Assembly (NCBI GenBank): GCA_014237855.1
Contig: JABACD010000033.1
Coordinates: 1-46,743, forward strand
DNA length: 46,743 nt
From: Planctomycetota bacterium
GTDB taxonomy: Bacteria; Planctomycetota; UBA1135; GCA-002686595
Direction: 5' to 3'
Part shown: positions 28,297 to 34,704 of the stretch, piece after piece
Layout of the letters: each line of letters begins with the position of its first letter
Numbering within the stretch: the stretch's first letter is position 1
The notes under the pieces: generated by a model
What the model was told of the DNA's origin: nothing
The model's input: only the letters and a program-made list of their open reading frames with translations
Database searches by the model: none
Program-made: the position numbers and the translations under genes

Positions 28297-28516
28297 ATGT
28301 GCGCTTCGGCCCGATCAGGCCCGGCAGGACGACCGGGGGCGGCTCTGGGAGCAGCTCAGCCGTCGCTTGGTCCTTGGGCACGAACTCGCCGCACCAGTCC
28401 GTCAGGGACATCGAGGGCCAGACGCTGGAGGCATCCTGGCTCGGCGCCGTCCTCCGGCACTGGTTCGCCCCCGAGAGAAAGAAGCAGTTCCCGCACTTCC
28501 AGTTGACGTCAGGCAT
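28295..28516 (-). CDS. Small Cys-rich phage protein, 73 aa
   Basis: The pattern CGNCFFLSGANQCRRTAPS, then WPSMSLTDWCGEFVPK, forms a spaced four-cysteine set (CxxC, C, C) with the WP...WCGEF ending. It is typical of a small conserved phage protein family of unknown function, possibly a zinc or iron-sulfur site. The ATG at 28516 has no strong ribosome site. The gene lies between the candidate small terminase gene and the terminase ATPase. A terminator on the opposite strand overlaps its end. Confidence 0.7.
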   Translation of the reverse strand: MPDVNWKCGNCFFLSGANQCRRTAPSQDASSVWPSMSLTDWCGEFVPKDQATAELLPEPPPVVLPGLIGPKRT

Positions 28517-28732
28517 GGGCTGAGTCTACCATCACGCCATGCGGTCGAAATTGAGCCAACGTCAGCAGCCTTGCTCCCTCGACCCCCGTTCCTAAATGGC
28601 GCGCTGCGGGTCGCAGGGGCTAAGCCCGGGACCGACCCGACACCAAAATTCTCCCGGGGGCTCACCCTCCTACCGATAACCTCACGGGTTGAACGCCGTG
28701 GGGGGTAGGGGGGCTATCTCAGGAGGAGGAGA
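28517..28732 (-). other. Non-coding spacer before the Cys-rich gene and terL
   Basis: These 216 bases separate two minus-strand genes and hold no convincing frame. There is a 7-bp inverted repeat (CCCGGGA and TCCCGGG) about 20 nt apart near 28619-28650 and a run of C/G tracts. It may hold a promoter or processing site for the packaging genes, but I see no clear -35/-10 pair. Confidence 0.4.
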
Positions 28733-29236
28733 TCAGCTAAGCCGACCCTTCACCTCTGACTGACGCTTACGGTCCTCCTGGATAGCCTCCTCTACGATCT
28801 TGTCCAGGTCCCGCTGGTTCTTCTCCAACGCCTCAACTGCCGACTTACGGGACCTCTTGGCCGCTCGGAAGTCCTTCTGCAACCGGGCGTACTCCTCCCG
28901 GGACTCACGGCGGACACGATTCAGCTCATCACGGAGCCTCTGGACCCTCATCTTCCCAATCTCACCAAGAGCACGGGCACGGACGGATGGGCGCTGGCCC
29001 ACACGGCGGGCCTCCACCATGTACAGGCGCGCCATGTCGTCATCCGTCACCTCAGAGAGACCTTGGTCCTCGATCTTCGTCCACACCTGAGCGGCTGCCC
29101 CCATCGCCTCCTCCCAGAAGCGCCAGGAACGGAGGATCTGGAGCCTCTCCCCGTCCACTTTGCCCATGAAATCACTCAACAGGGCGTCATGCTCGTCCCG
29201 CTGAGCCTCAAGACGGGACAGCGACTTGTTACCCAT
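28733..29236 (-). CDS. Coiled-coil protein, candidate small terminase, 167 aa
   Basis: The start at ATG 29236 overlaps the previous stop by 8 nt (ATGGGTAA). The N-terminal half has helices with a Trp-rich patch (ILRSWRFWEEAMGAAAQVW). The C-terminal half (about 95-160) is a long Arg/Glu/Lys coiled coil (MRVQRLRDELNRVRRESREEYARLQKDFRAAKR). Gene order upstream of the terminase ATPase and a helical oligomer-like make-up suit a small terminase subunit that marks DNA for packaging. No helix-turn-helix is visible, so this remains tentative. Confidence 0.55.
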   Translation of the reverse strand: MGNKSLSRLEAQRDEHDALLSDFMGKVDGERLQILRSWRFWEEAMGAAAQVWTKIEDQGLSEVTDDDMARLYMVEARRVGQRPSVRARALGEIGKMRVQRLRDELNRVRRESREEYARLQKDFRAAKRSRKSAVEALEKNQRDLDKIVEEAIQEDRKRQSEVKGRLS

Positions 29237-29471
29237 CCGCCGGGTCCCCACTCGTCGGGTTCCAGCGGGCCAAGAACTCGACCAAAGCCTGCTTGTCCAT
29301 GATCTGGACAAGACCAATCACTGAAGGGTGGTCCCCACGGAAGTCCACCGTCAAACCGTTGGACTCCCGGGTCAGATACTTGTACCCAGCAAACGCCATC
29401 ACCGGATGACGCTTCGCCAACTCGTCCAAAAGACTCTCAGTCGAGACATACGTCAGGTCTTCATCACTCAT
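29229..29471 (-). CDS. Unknown small protein, 80 aa
   Basis: It is coupled to the upstream gene by ATGA and to the downstream one by an 8-nt overlap. It is a small mixed alpha/beta-looking protein (LLDELAKRHPVMAFAGYKYL, DFRGDHPSVIGLVQIMDKQALVEFLARW) without Cys and without membrane segments. No family is recognised. It belongs to a three-gene operon at the start of the packaging module. Confidence 0.65.
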   Translation of the reverse strand: MSDEDLTYVSTESLLDELAKRHPVMAFAGYKYLTRESNGLTVDFRGDHPSVIGLVQIMDKQALVEFLARWNPTSGDPADG

Positions 29472-29701
29472 TTCCGCATCCCCTCCTCGTAAGCCGCCAA
29501 CAACTCCTCCTCCGCACGGAGAAGACCCACCACCAAATCGTCCGCCGTACCGCGACGATCCCAAACATCCACCACCCGAGTCATCTGACTCCGATCAGCC
29601 CCTCGGTCAGGACTCGTCCGGTAAGCCTCCTGGACCGCCCCCAAAGGCAACCCCGTCGCCCGGGAGTACCGACGCATCAAACGATCGTTCCTGCCGCTCA
29701 T
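29468..29701 (-). CDS. Small basic N-terminus, acidic C-terminus protein, 77 aa
   Basis: ATG at 29701 with AGGAGG 5 nt before it gives a clear start. An upstream extension of the frame lies in spacer sequence and was not used. The N-terminal part (RNDRLMRRYSRATGLPLGAVQEAY) looks like a small helical DNA-binding unit. The C-terminus is a Glu/Leu helix (LLRAEEELLAAYEEG). It is the first gene of the packaging operon, only 25 nt downstream of a parS-like inverted repeat that could be its operator. A regulatory role is possible but not shown. Confidence 0.65.
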   Translation of the reverse strand: MSGRNDRLMRRYSRATGLPLGAVQEAYRTSPDRGADRSQMTRVVDVWDRRGTADDLVVGLLRAEEELLAAYEEGMRK

Positions 29702-29726
29702 ATGACCTCCTGGGGCCCCACCGAAC

Positions 29727-29740
29727 GTTTCACATGAAAC
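29727..29740. promoter_or_regulatory. parS-like inverted repeat / operator
   Basis: GTTTCACATGAAAC has arms GTTTCA and TGAAAC and differs at one base from the chromosomal parS core GTTTCACGTGAAAC. It lies about 25 nt before the first gene of the packaging operon. It may recruit host ParB or serve as an operator. No ParB-like gene is present. Confidence 0.45.
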
Positions 29741-29950
29741 ATCGCCCGGACTCAAAACTCTCTCCTCCACAGTAGGGACCCTAAAACCAAAACTGATGCC
29801 CCCCTCCTCACCATATGGTTCCTTCTCCCATTCACGGGGGAAGTAGCATGCCCCGACCGAAGGGAGGGGATGGACCATGCACCCCCTGGGTGGGGGGTTA
29901 GGCCCTACCTGGACGCATGAAATCCCCTTGCCCACGGTATCACAGGGCAC

Positions 29951-29985
29951 AAAAAAACCCCCCGACCCGGGTGGGTCGAGGGGTT
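29951..29985 (-). terminator. Intrinsic terminator (minus strand)
   Basis: A 13-bp stem with one mismatch (29956-29968 with 29973-29985) and a GGGT loop is followed on the minus strand by seven T. It lies directly after the stop of the 127-aa gene at 30005 and separates the early-type genes from the packaging operon. The 220 bases beyond it (29741-29950) hold no gene that I can support. Confidence 0.85.
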
Positions 29986-30004
29986 CGGGAGGTGCTTCCT
30001 GGTC

Positions 30005-30388
30005 CTACTTGGAGTTGAAGAAGTCATCCTGCTCGGTCGTGTCCCGCTTGGTGGTGGTGGATTCCGTGTAATCCTGGGGCCAAAGCTCACGGGCCTTCTC
30101 CACGTTCGCTGCGCTCACTCTCCCTTGGAGCTGGAATTGGATCTGGCAGTCGATCGGGGTTGCGACGAAGTCGCCGCCGACTGTCAGTCCTTCCACGTCG
30201 ATCGGCCGCAATCTGGGGCCAATCCCGCCGGAACGGACCCAGTACACTGAGTTCGCCTTTGGCGAAGTGGTGAGCTTCTCGGCGTCATCCTCCTCGGGAA
30301 TGATGACGACGACGATAGCGGTTTCCCGCTCAGACTTGGTCAAGGCATTCGCCTTGAGCATGGAAGTGTCGATGTGCTTGCATCTCAT
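30005..30388 (-). CDS. Unknown protein with acidic tail, 127 aa
   Basis: ATG at 30388 with AAGGAG 7 nt upstream. It is the only gene between terminator 29951 and leader box A. The protein is rich in beta-like stretches (TAIVVVIIPEEDDAE, NSVYWVRSGGIGPRL, CQIQFQLQGRVSA) and ends in a disordered charged tail with a phenylalanine pair (EQDDFFNSK). That end recalls acidic tails of DNA-binding proteins but is not a real SSB tail. No family is recognised. Confidence 0.65.
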   Translation of the reverse strand: MRCKHIDTSMLKANALTKSERETAIVVVIIPEEDDAEKLTTSPKANSVYWVRSGGIGPRLRPIDVEGLTVGGDFVATPIDCQIQFQLQGRVSAANVEKARELWPQDYTESTTTKRDTTEQDDFFNSK

Positions 30389-30435
30389 ATCAGTCTCCTT
30401 GTGGTTGCGGGGATGACGAAGTGCCATCCCTCACC

Positions 30436-30456
30436 TAACGTCGCGGCGCAAAACTG
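30436..30456 (-). promoter_or_regulatory. Dispersed leader element, copy A
   Basis: A divergent copy of the element with core CGGCGCAAAAC on the plus strand, located about 50 nt before the start at 30388. An adjacent GGGATG/CATCCC hairpin lies between it and the ribosome site, at the place where copies B and C have their second hairpin. Confidence 0.55.
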
Positions 30457-30541
30457 CCCGACAGGGGCATTTCTCCGCTTCTACTACTAGGGGGCTGGCC
30501 ATGCGTCTGGCCGCTCCTCCCCTTCCTGTCTCTCCTGGTGG

Positions 30542-30561
30542 CCGAGTCAGTCCGAGTCAGT
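30542..30561. repeat. Tandem 10-bp direct repeat
   Basis: CCGAGTCAGT occurs twice back to back, overlapping the end of the 88-aa gene. It could be a binding site pair. Nothing else supports a function. Confidence 0.5.
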
Positions 30562-30823
30562 CCATTTCATGCTCACGGTGCCATGCGTCCACCGCCTCTT
30601 GACTGGCCCCACGCAGGGGAGTCTGGACATGCTGGCGCGTCATCTGTCCTGGTGCATAGGGCTCGTATTGCAGGGGCCCTATAAGGTCTGCGTCCTGGTT
30701 ATGCAGATCGACAGCGGCGTCGATCATGGCCAGCTCCCTGTACAGCTTGCGATAGGCTTTGCGCCTCAGTTCCTCGACCATGACCATCTGGTCCTCGTAC
30801 TTGTCCTGTCTGGTGTATCTCAT
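30557..30823 (-). CDS. Unknown helical protein, 88 aa
   Basis: ATG 30823 with AGGAGAC 7 nt upstream. The N-terminal half is a charged helix rich in Arg/Lys/Glu (YEDQMVMVEELRRKAYRKLYRELAMIDAAVDLHN). The second half has Pro/Gln/Tyr residues (PLQYEPYAPGQM). It is probably a small soluble early protein. It is a single-gene unit: terminator 30933 and leader copy B precede it. Confidence 0.65.
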   Translation of the reverse strand: MRYTRQDKYEDQMVMVEELRRKAYRKLYRELAMIDAAVDLHNQDADLIGPLQYEPYAPGQMTRQHVQTPLRGASQEAVDAWHREHEMD

Positions 30824-30843
30824 ATCTGGCGTCTCCTGTAGAT

Positions 30844-30891
30844 GGCGGCAACATCGCCGCCTACCCAGCGTGGCGGCGCAAAACCGCCGCC
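30844..30891 (-). promoter_or_regulatory. Dispersed leader element, copy B, with two hairpins
   Basis: On the minus strand a 7-bp stem GGCGGCG/CGCCGCC with a GTTTTG loop (30872-30891) is followed by a second 6-bp stem GGCGGC/GCCGCC (30844-30861). The ribosome site and ATG 30823 come next. Forty-one bases are identical to copy C. Confidence 0.75.
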
Positions 30892-30910
30892 CACTGATAT
30901 GACATAAACC

Positions 30911-30926
30911 CTCTATCTATATAGAG
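30911..30926. repeat. AT-rich inverted repeat
   Basis: CTCTAT and ATAGAG, four bases apart, lie in an AT-rich stretch rare in this genome. It sits between a terminator and leader copy B, where a promoter for the 88-aa gene should be. It could be an operator. Confidence 0.45.
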
Positions 30927-30932
30927 ATACAT

Positions 30933-30968
30933 AAAAAAATACCCCCAGCCCGTTAAGGCTGAGGGTAT
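30933..30968 (-). terminator. Intrinsic terminator (minus strand)
   Basis: A 12-bp stem with one mismatch (30939-30950 with 30957-30968) is followed on the minus strand by seven T. It closes the operon of the small membrane proteins, just after the stop at 30984. Confidence 0.88.
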
Positions 30969-30983
30969 ATGCCGAGTGAGTGC

Positions 30984-31067
30984 TTAAGGCATGACCGATG
31001 CCCATCCGAGCGACGCCATGATGATTGGCACTCCGATGAGCCACCATGCGAGGGTCGTCAGGCTCAT
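30984..31067 (-). CDS. 27-aa membrane peptide
   Basis: Start and preceding stop overlap as ATGA, and the reading frame ends 16 nt before a strong terminator. The peptide is almost entirely one transmembrane helix (SLTTLAWWLIGVPIIMASLGW). Coupling and position argue that it is real despite its size. It may act with the 70-aa membrane protein before it, for example as a small holin-like or envelope-active peptide. No family is claimed. Confidence 0.55.
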   Translation of the reverse strand: MSLTTLAWWLIGVPIIMASLGWASVMP

Positions 31068-31276
31068 GACGTGGCCCACCAGAGGAATGTCATGAATGCC
31101 GCCGTGCCCACCGACACAAAGAGCAGCACCCTGAGTCCCTCGCTCAAGTAGGAGGGCTCCTCCTCGCGGTACTCATCGTAGTGGTAGGTGACGCTGGCAT
31201 CTCCTGCCTGCTCCGCCTCCATCGCCTCAAGGATGCTGTCGGCCACCCTCTGGTCTTCTTCCTTCTCCTCGTCCAT
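31064..31276 (-). CDS. Acidic single-pass membrane protein, 70 aa
   Basis: ATG 31276 with AGGAGGAGA 5 nt upstream. The N-terminal 45 residues are very acidic (DEEKEEDQ, YHYDEYREEEPSYL). A transmembrane helix at the C-terminus (LRVLLFVSVGTAAFMTFLWW) leaves a two-residue end. It is a C-tail anchored layout. Its stop overlaps the start of the 27-aa membrane peptide. Function unknown. Together with the upstream 115-aa membrane protein it forms an envelope-directed early operon. Confidence 0.65.
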   Translation of the reverse strand: MDEEKEEDQRVADSILEAMEAEQAGDASVTYHYDEYREEEPSYLSEGLRVLLFVSVGTAAFMTFLWWATS

Positions 31277-31355
31277 GTCGTCTCCTCCTGTTGCTGTTGG
31301 GGTAAAGGGTGGGGCTTGGGCATTCGCTTTTCCCATACCCAAGCCCCAGGGATGA

Positions 31356-31703
31356 CTACGCCATCAGTATGGCGATGCCGACTGCGCCACCAACGCCAAG
31401 ACAGGCATGGCGGACAGTGTTGACGACAGCGGCGTTGATCTGGGATCTGCGAAGATCAGGCTTGCCGTATGTCTTGTGGTTCTCCTCGGCCATGTCAGAC
31501 CAACTCTTGAACTCCGCGTCCAGTCCACGGAGTCCTCTCCTGGCGATCCATGCCAGGAATACGAGTGACGCCGCATGGGACAGCACACCTTCGCTGACGG
31601 GCAGCTGCGTTGCCCATGCCAACCCTCCCATGAGGGTGTCAGTCCCGACCCATGCACCAGCAGCGCCCAGTAGGGCAAGGTACGGCAACATGATGATCGT
31701 CAT
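31356..31703 (-). CDS. Membrane protein with about three helices, 115 aa
   Basis: I start at ATG 31703, five codon-widths after the ribosome site region (GGAGAAG, GAAG) and 3 nt after the previous stop. Transmembrane segments: residues about 3-22 (IIMLPYLALLGAAGAWVGT), 42-60 (HAASLVFLAWIARRG) and 97-114 (ACLGVGGAVGIAILMA), with a charged loop between the last two. It could be a holin or another inner-membrane phage protein. No family is recognised and no endolysin lies next to it. Confidence 0.6.
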   Translation of the reverse strand: MTIIMLPYLALLGAAGAWVGTDTLMGGLAWATQLPVSEGVLSHAASLVFLAWIARRGLRGLDAEFKSWSDMAEENHKTYGKPDLRRSQINAAVVNTVRHACLGVGGAVGIAILMA

Positions 31704-31705
31704 CT

Positions 31706-31960
31706 TCAAAGGTCTTCTCCAAGTTGGGGGCTCAATGTCCTGAGCCAAAAGTAAACAACGAAATTGTCACCCACACGGATGACTTGAGCGATGTCGCCCA
31801 GCCTGTTCTTGAACAGGAAGGGCCGTCTGAGCTTGTATCCCAAGAGGGCCATCAATCGACCGACCCTCCATGACTCCATGGGCTTCGTCTTGACGGGCTC
31901 CTCGCCGTGCATTGCGCCGCCCTTCCATTCAGGGAGGCATTCCAACGATGTGTTGGGCAT
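31706..31960 (-). CDS. Unknown protein, 84 aa
   Basis: ATG 31960 preceded by TGTGGAGAGA, a leader sequence shared with two other early genes. The first half is Pro/Glu/Lys-rich. The second half (RRPFLFKNRLGDIAQVIRVGDNFVVYFWLRTL) looks like a small beta-sheet with hydrophobic core. No family is recognised. It is the first gene of the unit that continues into the membrane proteins, directly after leader copy C. Confidence 0.65.
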   Translation of the reverse strand: MPNTSLECLPEWKGGAMHGEEPVKTKPMESWRVGRLMALLGYKLRRPFLFKNRLGDIAQVIRVGDNFVVYFWLRTLSPQLGEDL

Positions 31961-31978
31961 TCTGTTCTCTCCACAATG

Positions 31979-32026
31979 GGCGGCACCATCGCCGCCTACC
32001 CAGCGTGGCGGCGCAAAACCGCCGCC
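31979..32026 (-). promoter_or_regulatory. Dispersed leader element, copy C, with two hairpins
   Basis: Same architecture as copy B. A 7-bp stem with GTTTTG loop (32007-32026, minus strand) comes first. A 6-bp GGCGGC/GCCGCC stem (31979-31996) follows, then the ribosome site of the gene starting at 31960. It lies between two genes transcribed the same way. Confidence 0.75.
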
Positions 32027-32036
32027 CCAATACTCA

Positions 32037-32783
32037 TCAATCCAAGAGCGACCACTTTTTACAGCCCTGGCACATCCTCCTCTTCTCTCCACCTACCGAG
32101 GAAACCCACTCTTCCGAGTGAGGATCGAGCTGCCACGAATAGCAGTTCTTGCATCGGGCATAGCCGATGGAGTCTCGATCAAGCTTCGCGCTCCAATGGA
32201 TATTGGTGGGGGGCCCCACCATCCCGTTCCTCTTCATGTTTGAACAGTGTGCCCCATCGTGCCCGGCCTTCCTTTTGCACTCATAACCAGACCCATTCTG
32301 ATGAAGGCAAACCATACGACCGGGACCCTCAGGGCCTTGAGCTGCTGGGTGGGGCCTGCCGTCATATTGCGAGCCCGAGTCCAACAATTTCGAGCAGTGC
32401 CAGATAGGCTCAAATCCATTGGTGCATATTCCGTTGGGGTGCTGCTCCTTCTTCCGGCCACACATGAAACAGCAGTCCCAGTCAATGCCGCTGTGGGCTT
32501 TGGGGCACACCGTGCAAGGTTCGCCGTTATCACGAAAACCACAAACAGCACAACGGCTGTCAATAGCCTCCATGGTGCGCTCATGCCCTTGGATGAACAG
32601 CACATCTTTCTCAGGGAGGCTCGTCAGGATGGTCTTGGCGCATCCTCCAAGGCACGAGTACACCGCCTTATCCACGGTCTCCTCTGGCCAGCAACGAATC
32701 CTCCTGGCCCTTACAGGGCCACATCTGGGGCACTGAGCAGTGATGTTGCTCATGTCCAGGCACTGACGAATATCGTTCAGCAT
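32037..32783 (-). CDS. Multi-zinc-ribbon protein, 248 aa
   Basis: About twenty cysteines are arranged in pairs: CPRC, CLGGC, CAVC, CTVC, CFMC, a C-x(9)-C...GHDGAHC block, CKNC and CQGC. This implies at least four zinc ribbons or knuckles, probably binding nucleic acid or protein. The GHDGAHC block is a small motif common in phage zinc proteins. The start is uncertain: ATG 32783 follows a hairpin with no ribosome site, and ATG 32753 (248 minus 10 residues) is an equally good choice. The early position suggests a host-takeover or regulatory role. No specific function can be named. Confidence 0.65.
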   Translation of the reverse strand: MLNDIRQCLDMSNITAQCPRCGPVRARRIRCWPEETVDKAVYSCLGGCAKTILTSLPEKDVLFIQGHERTMEAIDSRCAVCGFRDNGEPCTVCPKAHSGIDWDCCFMCGRKKEQHPNGICTNGFEPIWHCSKLLDSGSQYDGRPHPAAQGPEGPGRMVCLHQNGSGYECKRKAGHDGAHCSNMKRNGMVGPPTNIHWSAKLDRDSIGYARCKNCYSWQLDPHSEEWVSSVGGEKRRMCQGCKKWSLLD

Positions 32784-32794
32784 GGAAAAGGTGA

Positions 32795-32816
32795 GGGGCA
32801 GGAGATTCCCTGCCCC
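32795..32816 (-). terminator. Hairpin with short U-run (minus strand)
   Basis: GGGGCAGG pairs with CCTGCCCC (8 bp, loop 6) after the stop at 32828. On the minus strand CTCACCTTTT follows. It may be a weak terminator or attenuator before the zinc-ribbon gene. Confidence 0.6.
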
Positions 32817-32827
32817 CCACAATGGGA

Positions 32828-33199
32828 TCAGATCAAGCGCCTGACCCAGGCTTCGACGATCTTCCGCTCGTGAGCCAGCTCACCAACGTAGGACTCGGCG
32901 ATGAGGACTCCCTGTACCCCGTCACTCTTGCGGGGCTGCCTCGTGTTGACGTACTGGTTTTCCCCCAGCACGAACTCCATGAGGAGATCCTCACCCACGC
33001 CATCGTGGTATTGGCCCAAAGGGGCCAGGACGCGGCGACACTCAGCCAGAAGCGCCGCAGGGTCTTTGGCGATCTCGCTGTGCCTGTTGCACATCGCGCC
33101 CTTCGTGTGGGCATAGATGACGGACAAAAGGGATCTCATCCCATTCGCCACCTCGGTCACCTTCAGACCCTCAAAACTCTCATCAATCTTCATTCCCAT
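32828..33199 (-). CDS. Unknown protein, 123 aa
   Basis: ATG 33199, preceded by TGTGGAGAAAGAGACCG. A second ATG two codons later (33193) is also possible. The protein is soluble, mostly helical in appearance, with two Cys near residues 37 and 54 (KGAMCNRHSEIAKD, LLAECRRVLAPLG). It ends in a charged helix (AHERKIVEAWVRRLI). No known domain. It is a single-gene unit between two terminators. Confidence 0.65.
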   Translation of the reverse strand: MGMKIDESFEGLKVTEVANGMRSLLSVIYAHTKGAMCNRHSEIAKDPAALLAECRRVLAPLGQYHDGVGEDLLMEFVLGENQYVNTRQPRKSDGVQGVLIAESYVGELAHERKIVEAWVRRLI

Positions 33200-33239
33200 C
33201 GGTCTCTTTCTCCACAATGAGACGGGCATGTCGGAGGGC

Positions 33240-33283
33240 AAAAGAGCAGCCCCCAGGAAACGCCCGTCGTGTCTCCTGGGGGC
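33240..33283 (-). terminator. Intrinsic terminator (minus strand)
   Basis: GCCCCCAGGA pairs with TCCTGGGGGC (33249-33258 with 33274-33283, perfect 10 bp) with a 15-nt loop. On the minus strand TGCTCTTTT follows. It ends transcription after the stop of the 162-aa gene at 33369. Confidence 0.8.
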
Positions 33284-33368
33284 CACATGGGCCCTACTTA
33301 GAGGGGAGGGCCCAGTACCCTATCGGCTCCCCCCCAACAGCGGAGAGGGTGTCCCAACCATGTCTGAA

Positions 33369-33857
33369 TCAGTCCTCGCATCGAGGGTCGAGGAGGAAGG
33401 ATTCCGCGCCCTTCGTCTCCTTGTCATCCGACGATGCCAGAGCAGCCTTCGCCGCCTCCTCGTTCGCCTTCACCTCTGCGGCGATCTTCTTCTCTCGCTC
33501 GTCCAGAACTGAAGTGTTCCAGACCACGGCATTGGTCCGTCGAGCAGGCTCAGGCTGAACGGCCTTGACGGGAGCGTCAAACTCCCTCTTTGCCTCGCGG
33601 CAGATGTCCTGGATGCTGTCGGCCAAGCAGTGGAGCTGATAACTCCTGATGCCCGACCCACCGAAAGCCTCAACCAGTTGCGCCGTCGCAATCGCGGCAG
33701 CGTCTTCTCTGGTCTCCAGGGTCTTCCGCGCTTCCGCCACATCGGCGGCTGTTCTTCCAACCTTCACGAGTGCCTCGACGACCTTGTTGTCGGCGAACTT
33801 ACGGAGATTCGCGTTCTTGTACTCGCGGTGGTGGTCTCGCTGATTTGCGTGCGGCAT
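33369..33857 (-). CDS. Unknown helical protein, 162 aa
   Basis: ATG 33857 with AGGAG 7 nt upstream. Basic N-terminus (RDHHREYKNANLRKFADNK), then long Ala/Glu/Arg helices typical of coiled coils (TAADVAEARKTLETREDAAAIATAQLVEAF; KKIAAEVKANEEAAKAAL). Two cysteines lie near residues 80-88. No family is recognised. An oligomeric nucleic-acid or scaffold-like early protein is possible. Confidence 0.65.
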   Translation of the reverse strand: MPHANQRDHHREYKNANLRKFADNKVVEALVKVGRTAADVAEARKTLETREDAAAIATAQLVEAFGGSGIRSYQLHCLADSIQDICREAKREFDAPVKAVQPEPARRTNAVVWNTSVLDEREKKIAAEVKANEEAAKAALASSDDKETKGAESFLLDPRCED

Positions 33858-33929
33858 GATTTTCTCCTGTTGGGGTGAATGCCATTACAGAAATGGCTCT
33901 GGCCCACATAGGCCAAAGCCGATGGAAAA

Positions 33930-34065
33930 GGTGGAGCCGCCGGGATTCCAACCCGGTAGTCAAAGGTAAGCCGTGCAGTGGGCCGGGTAGCACCATTCGG
34001 ACCTCTTGGACTAAGTGTGCGTGCTGGCTTGTGGATGACTCACAGAGCACCTTCTGTGCAGCCCC
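33930..34065 (-). ncRNA. tRNA/tmRNA-like end structure, possibly an attachment-site remnant
   Basis: On the minus strand, 33956-33940 forms a T-arm-like hairpin CCGGG/CCCGG with the seven-base loop TTGGAAT (a T-loop would read TTCRANY). It is followed by CGGCTCC, A and CC, as at the 3' end of a tRNA or tmRNA. GGGGCTG at 34065-34059 can pair with CGGCTCC over seven bases. The whole is only about 134 nt and no anticodon arm or tag frame can be found, so it is not a normal tRNA or tmRNA. It could be a remnant of a host gene end or an attP-like sequence. Confidence 0.3.
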
Positions 34066-34096
34066 GTAATGCAAAATCCTTCCTCTCGTGGCCCTG

Positions 34097-34468
34097 CTAT
34101 CCGTTGTCGCGCCAACCCTGGTCGATGGTGTCGATCCAGTTTGTGATCTCGTCGATCCTCGCCTCGATGCTGGCGAGCCTCTTTGAGTCTGACGCCCGGC
34201 CCGACCGGCGGGCATTCTTGAACTTCAGGCCCAGCGCCTTCACGCTGGCGTTGATGTTGTTCCTGGTCACCTTCGCCTTCCCATCTGGATCGCTCTGGGT
34301 GGGCTCATTGAAGGCTTCCGTCGCGTCGTCAACATTGTCGAACTGGACCACCCCGTTCTCTGATCTGGCGTCGAGCCATCTCATGAGAATGAACTTCTCC
34401 CTGGCCATCAGGGAGTTCCTCACCTCATCGGGGTTCTTCTTCCTTTTGTCATTCCTTTTGGTTCTCAC
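34097..34468 (-). CDS. Small basic protein, 123 aa
   Basis: GTG 34468 with AGGAG 7 nt upstream is the best start. An upstream extension runs through leader copy D and is rejected. The N-terminus is very basic (RTKRNDKRKKNPDEVRN). A helix with Trp and Met (MAREKFILMRWLDARSE), an acidic linker and another basic region (RNNINASVKALGLKFKNARRSGRASDSKR) follow. The C-terminus is a short helix with two Trp. The layout suggests nucleic-acid binding. It is the first minus-strand gene next to the divergent control region. Confidence 0.65.
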   Translation of the reverse strand: MRTKRNDKRKKNPDEVRNSLMAREKFILMRWLDARSENGVVQFDNVDDATEAFNEPTQSDPDGKAKVTRNNINASVKALGLKFKNARRSGRASDSKRLASIEARIDEITNWIDTIDQGWRDNG

Positions 34469-34517
34469 ATTCAATCTCCTGTTGGGGGTTGAGCGGTATC
34501 CCCGCCGTGGGGCTCCG

Positions 34518-34543
34518 CCGACCAACGTGGCGGCGCAAAACCG
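34518..34543 (-). promoter_or_regulatory. Dispersed leader element, copy D
   Basis: Twenty-nine bases around this core are identical to copy E. On the minus strand the element precedes the GTG at 34468 by about 50 nt, as in the other leaders. The downstream sequence has a CCCC/GGGG hairpin at the place of the second stem. Confidence 0.7.
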
Positions 34544-34642
34544 GCGAATCGGGACCGCATAAAAGGTGGCTCCCCCCAGTCTCGAAAGAAGAGGTAAACA
34601 GATACGGCACCAAATCAGGAGCCGAGTGTGTGACCGAGGGGA

Positions 34643-34704
34643 GCCGAGGCCGAGGCCGAGGCCGAGGCCGAGGGCCGCCGAGGCCGCCGAGGCCGAGGCC
34701 GCCG
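34643..34704. repeat. Tandem GCCGAG/GCCGCC tract
   Basis: Five perfect GCCGAG units (34643-34672) pass into an irregular run of GCC, GCCGCC and GAG units and into leader copy E. Such tracts can be iterons, slipped repeats or helicase-loading sites. The location in the divergent spacer favours an origin or control role. Confidence 0.7.

Noticed and set aside
29741..29950. N-terminal extension of the 77-aa gene into the spacer
   Set aside because: The strong AGGAGG site fixes ATG 29701, and the extension has Pro/Gly/Cys noise and reaches into the terminator.
30431..30502. Possible 23-aa minus-strand peptide with a KCPC motif
   Set aside because: It runs through leader copy A, is not coupled to a gene and has a poor ribosome-site spacing.
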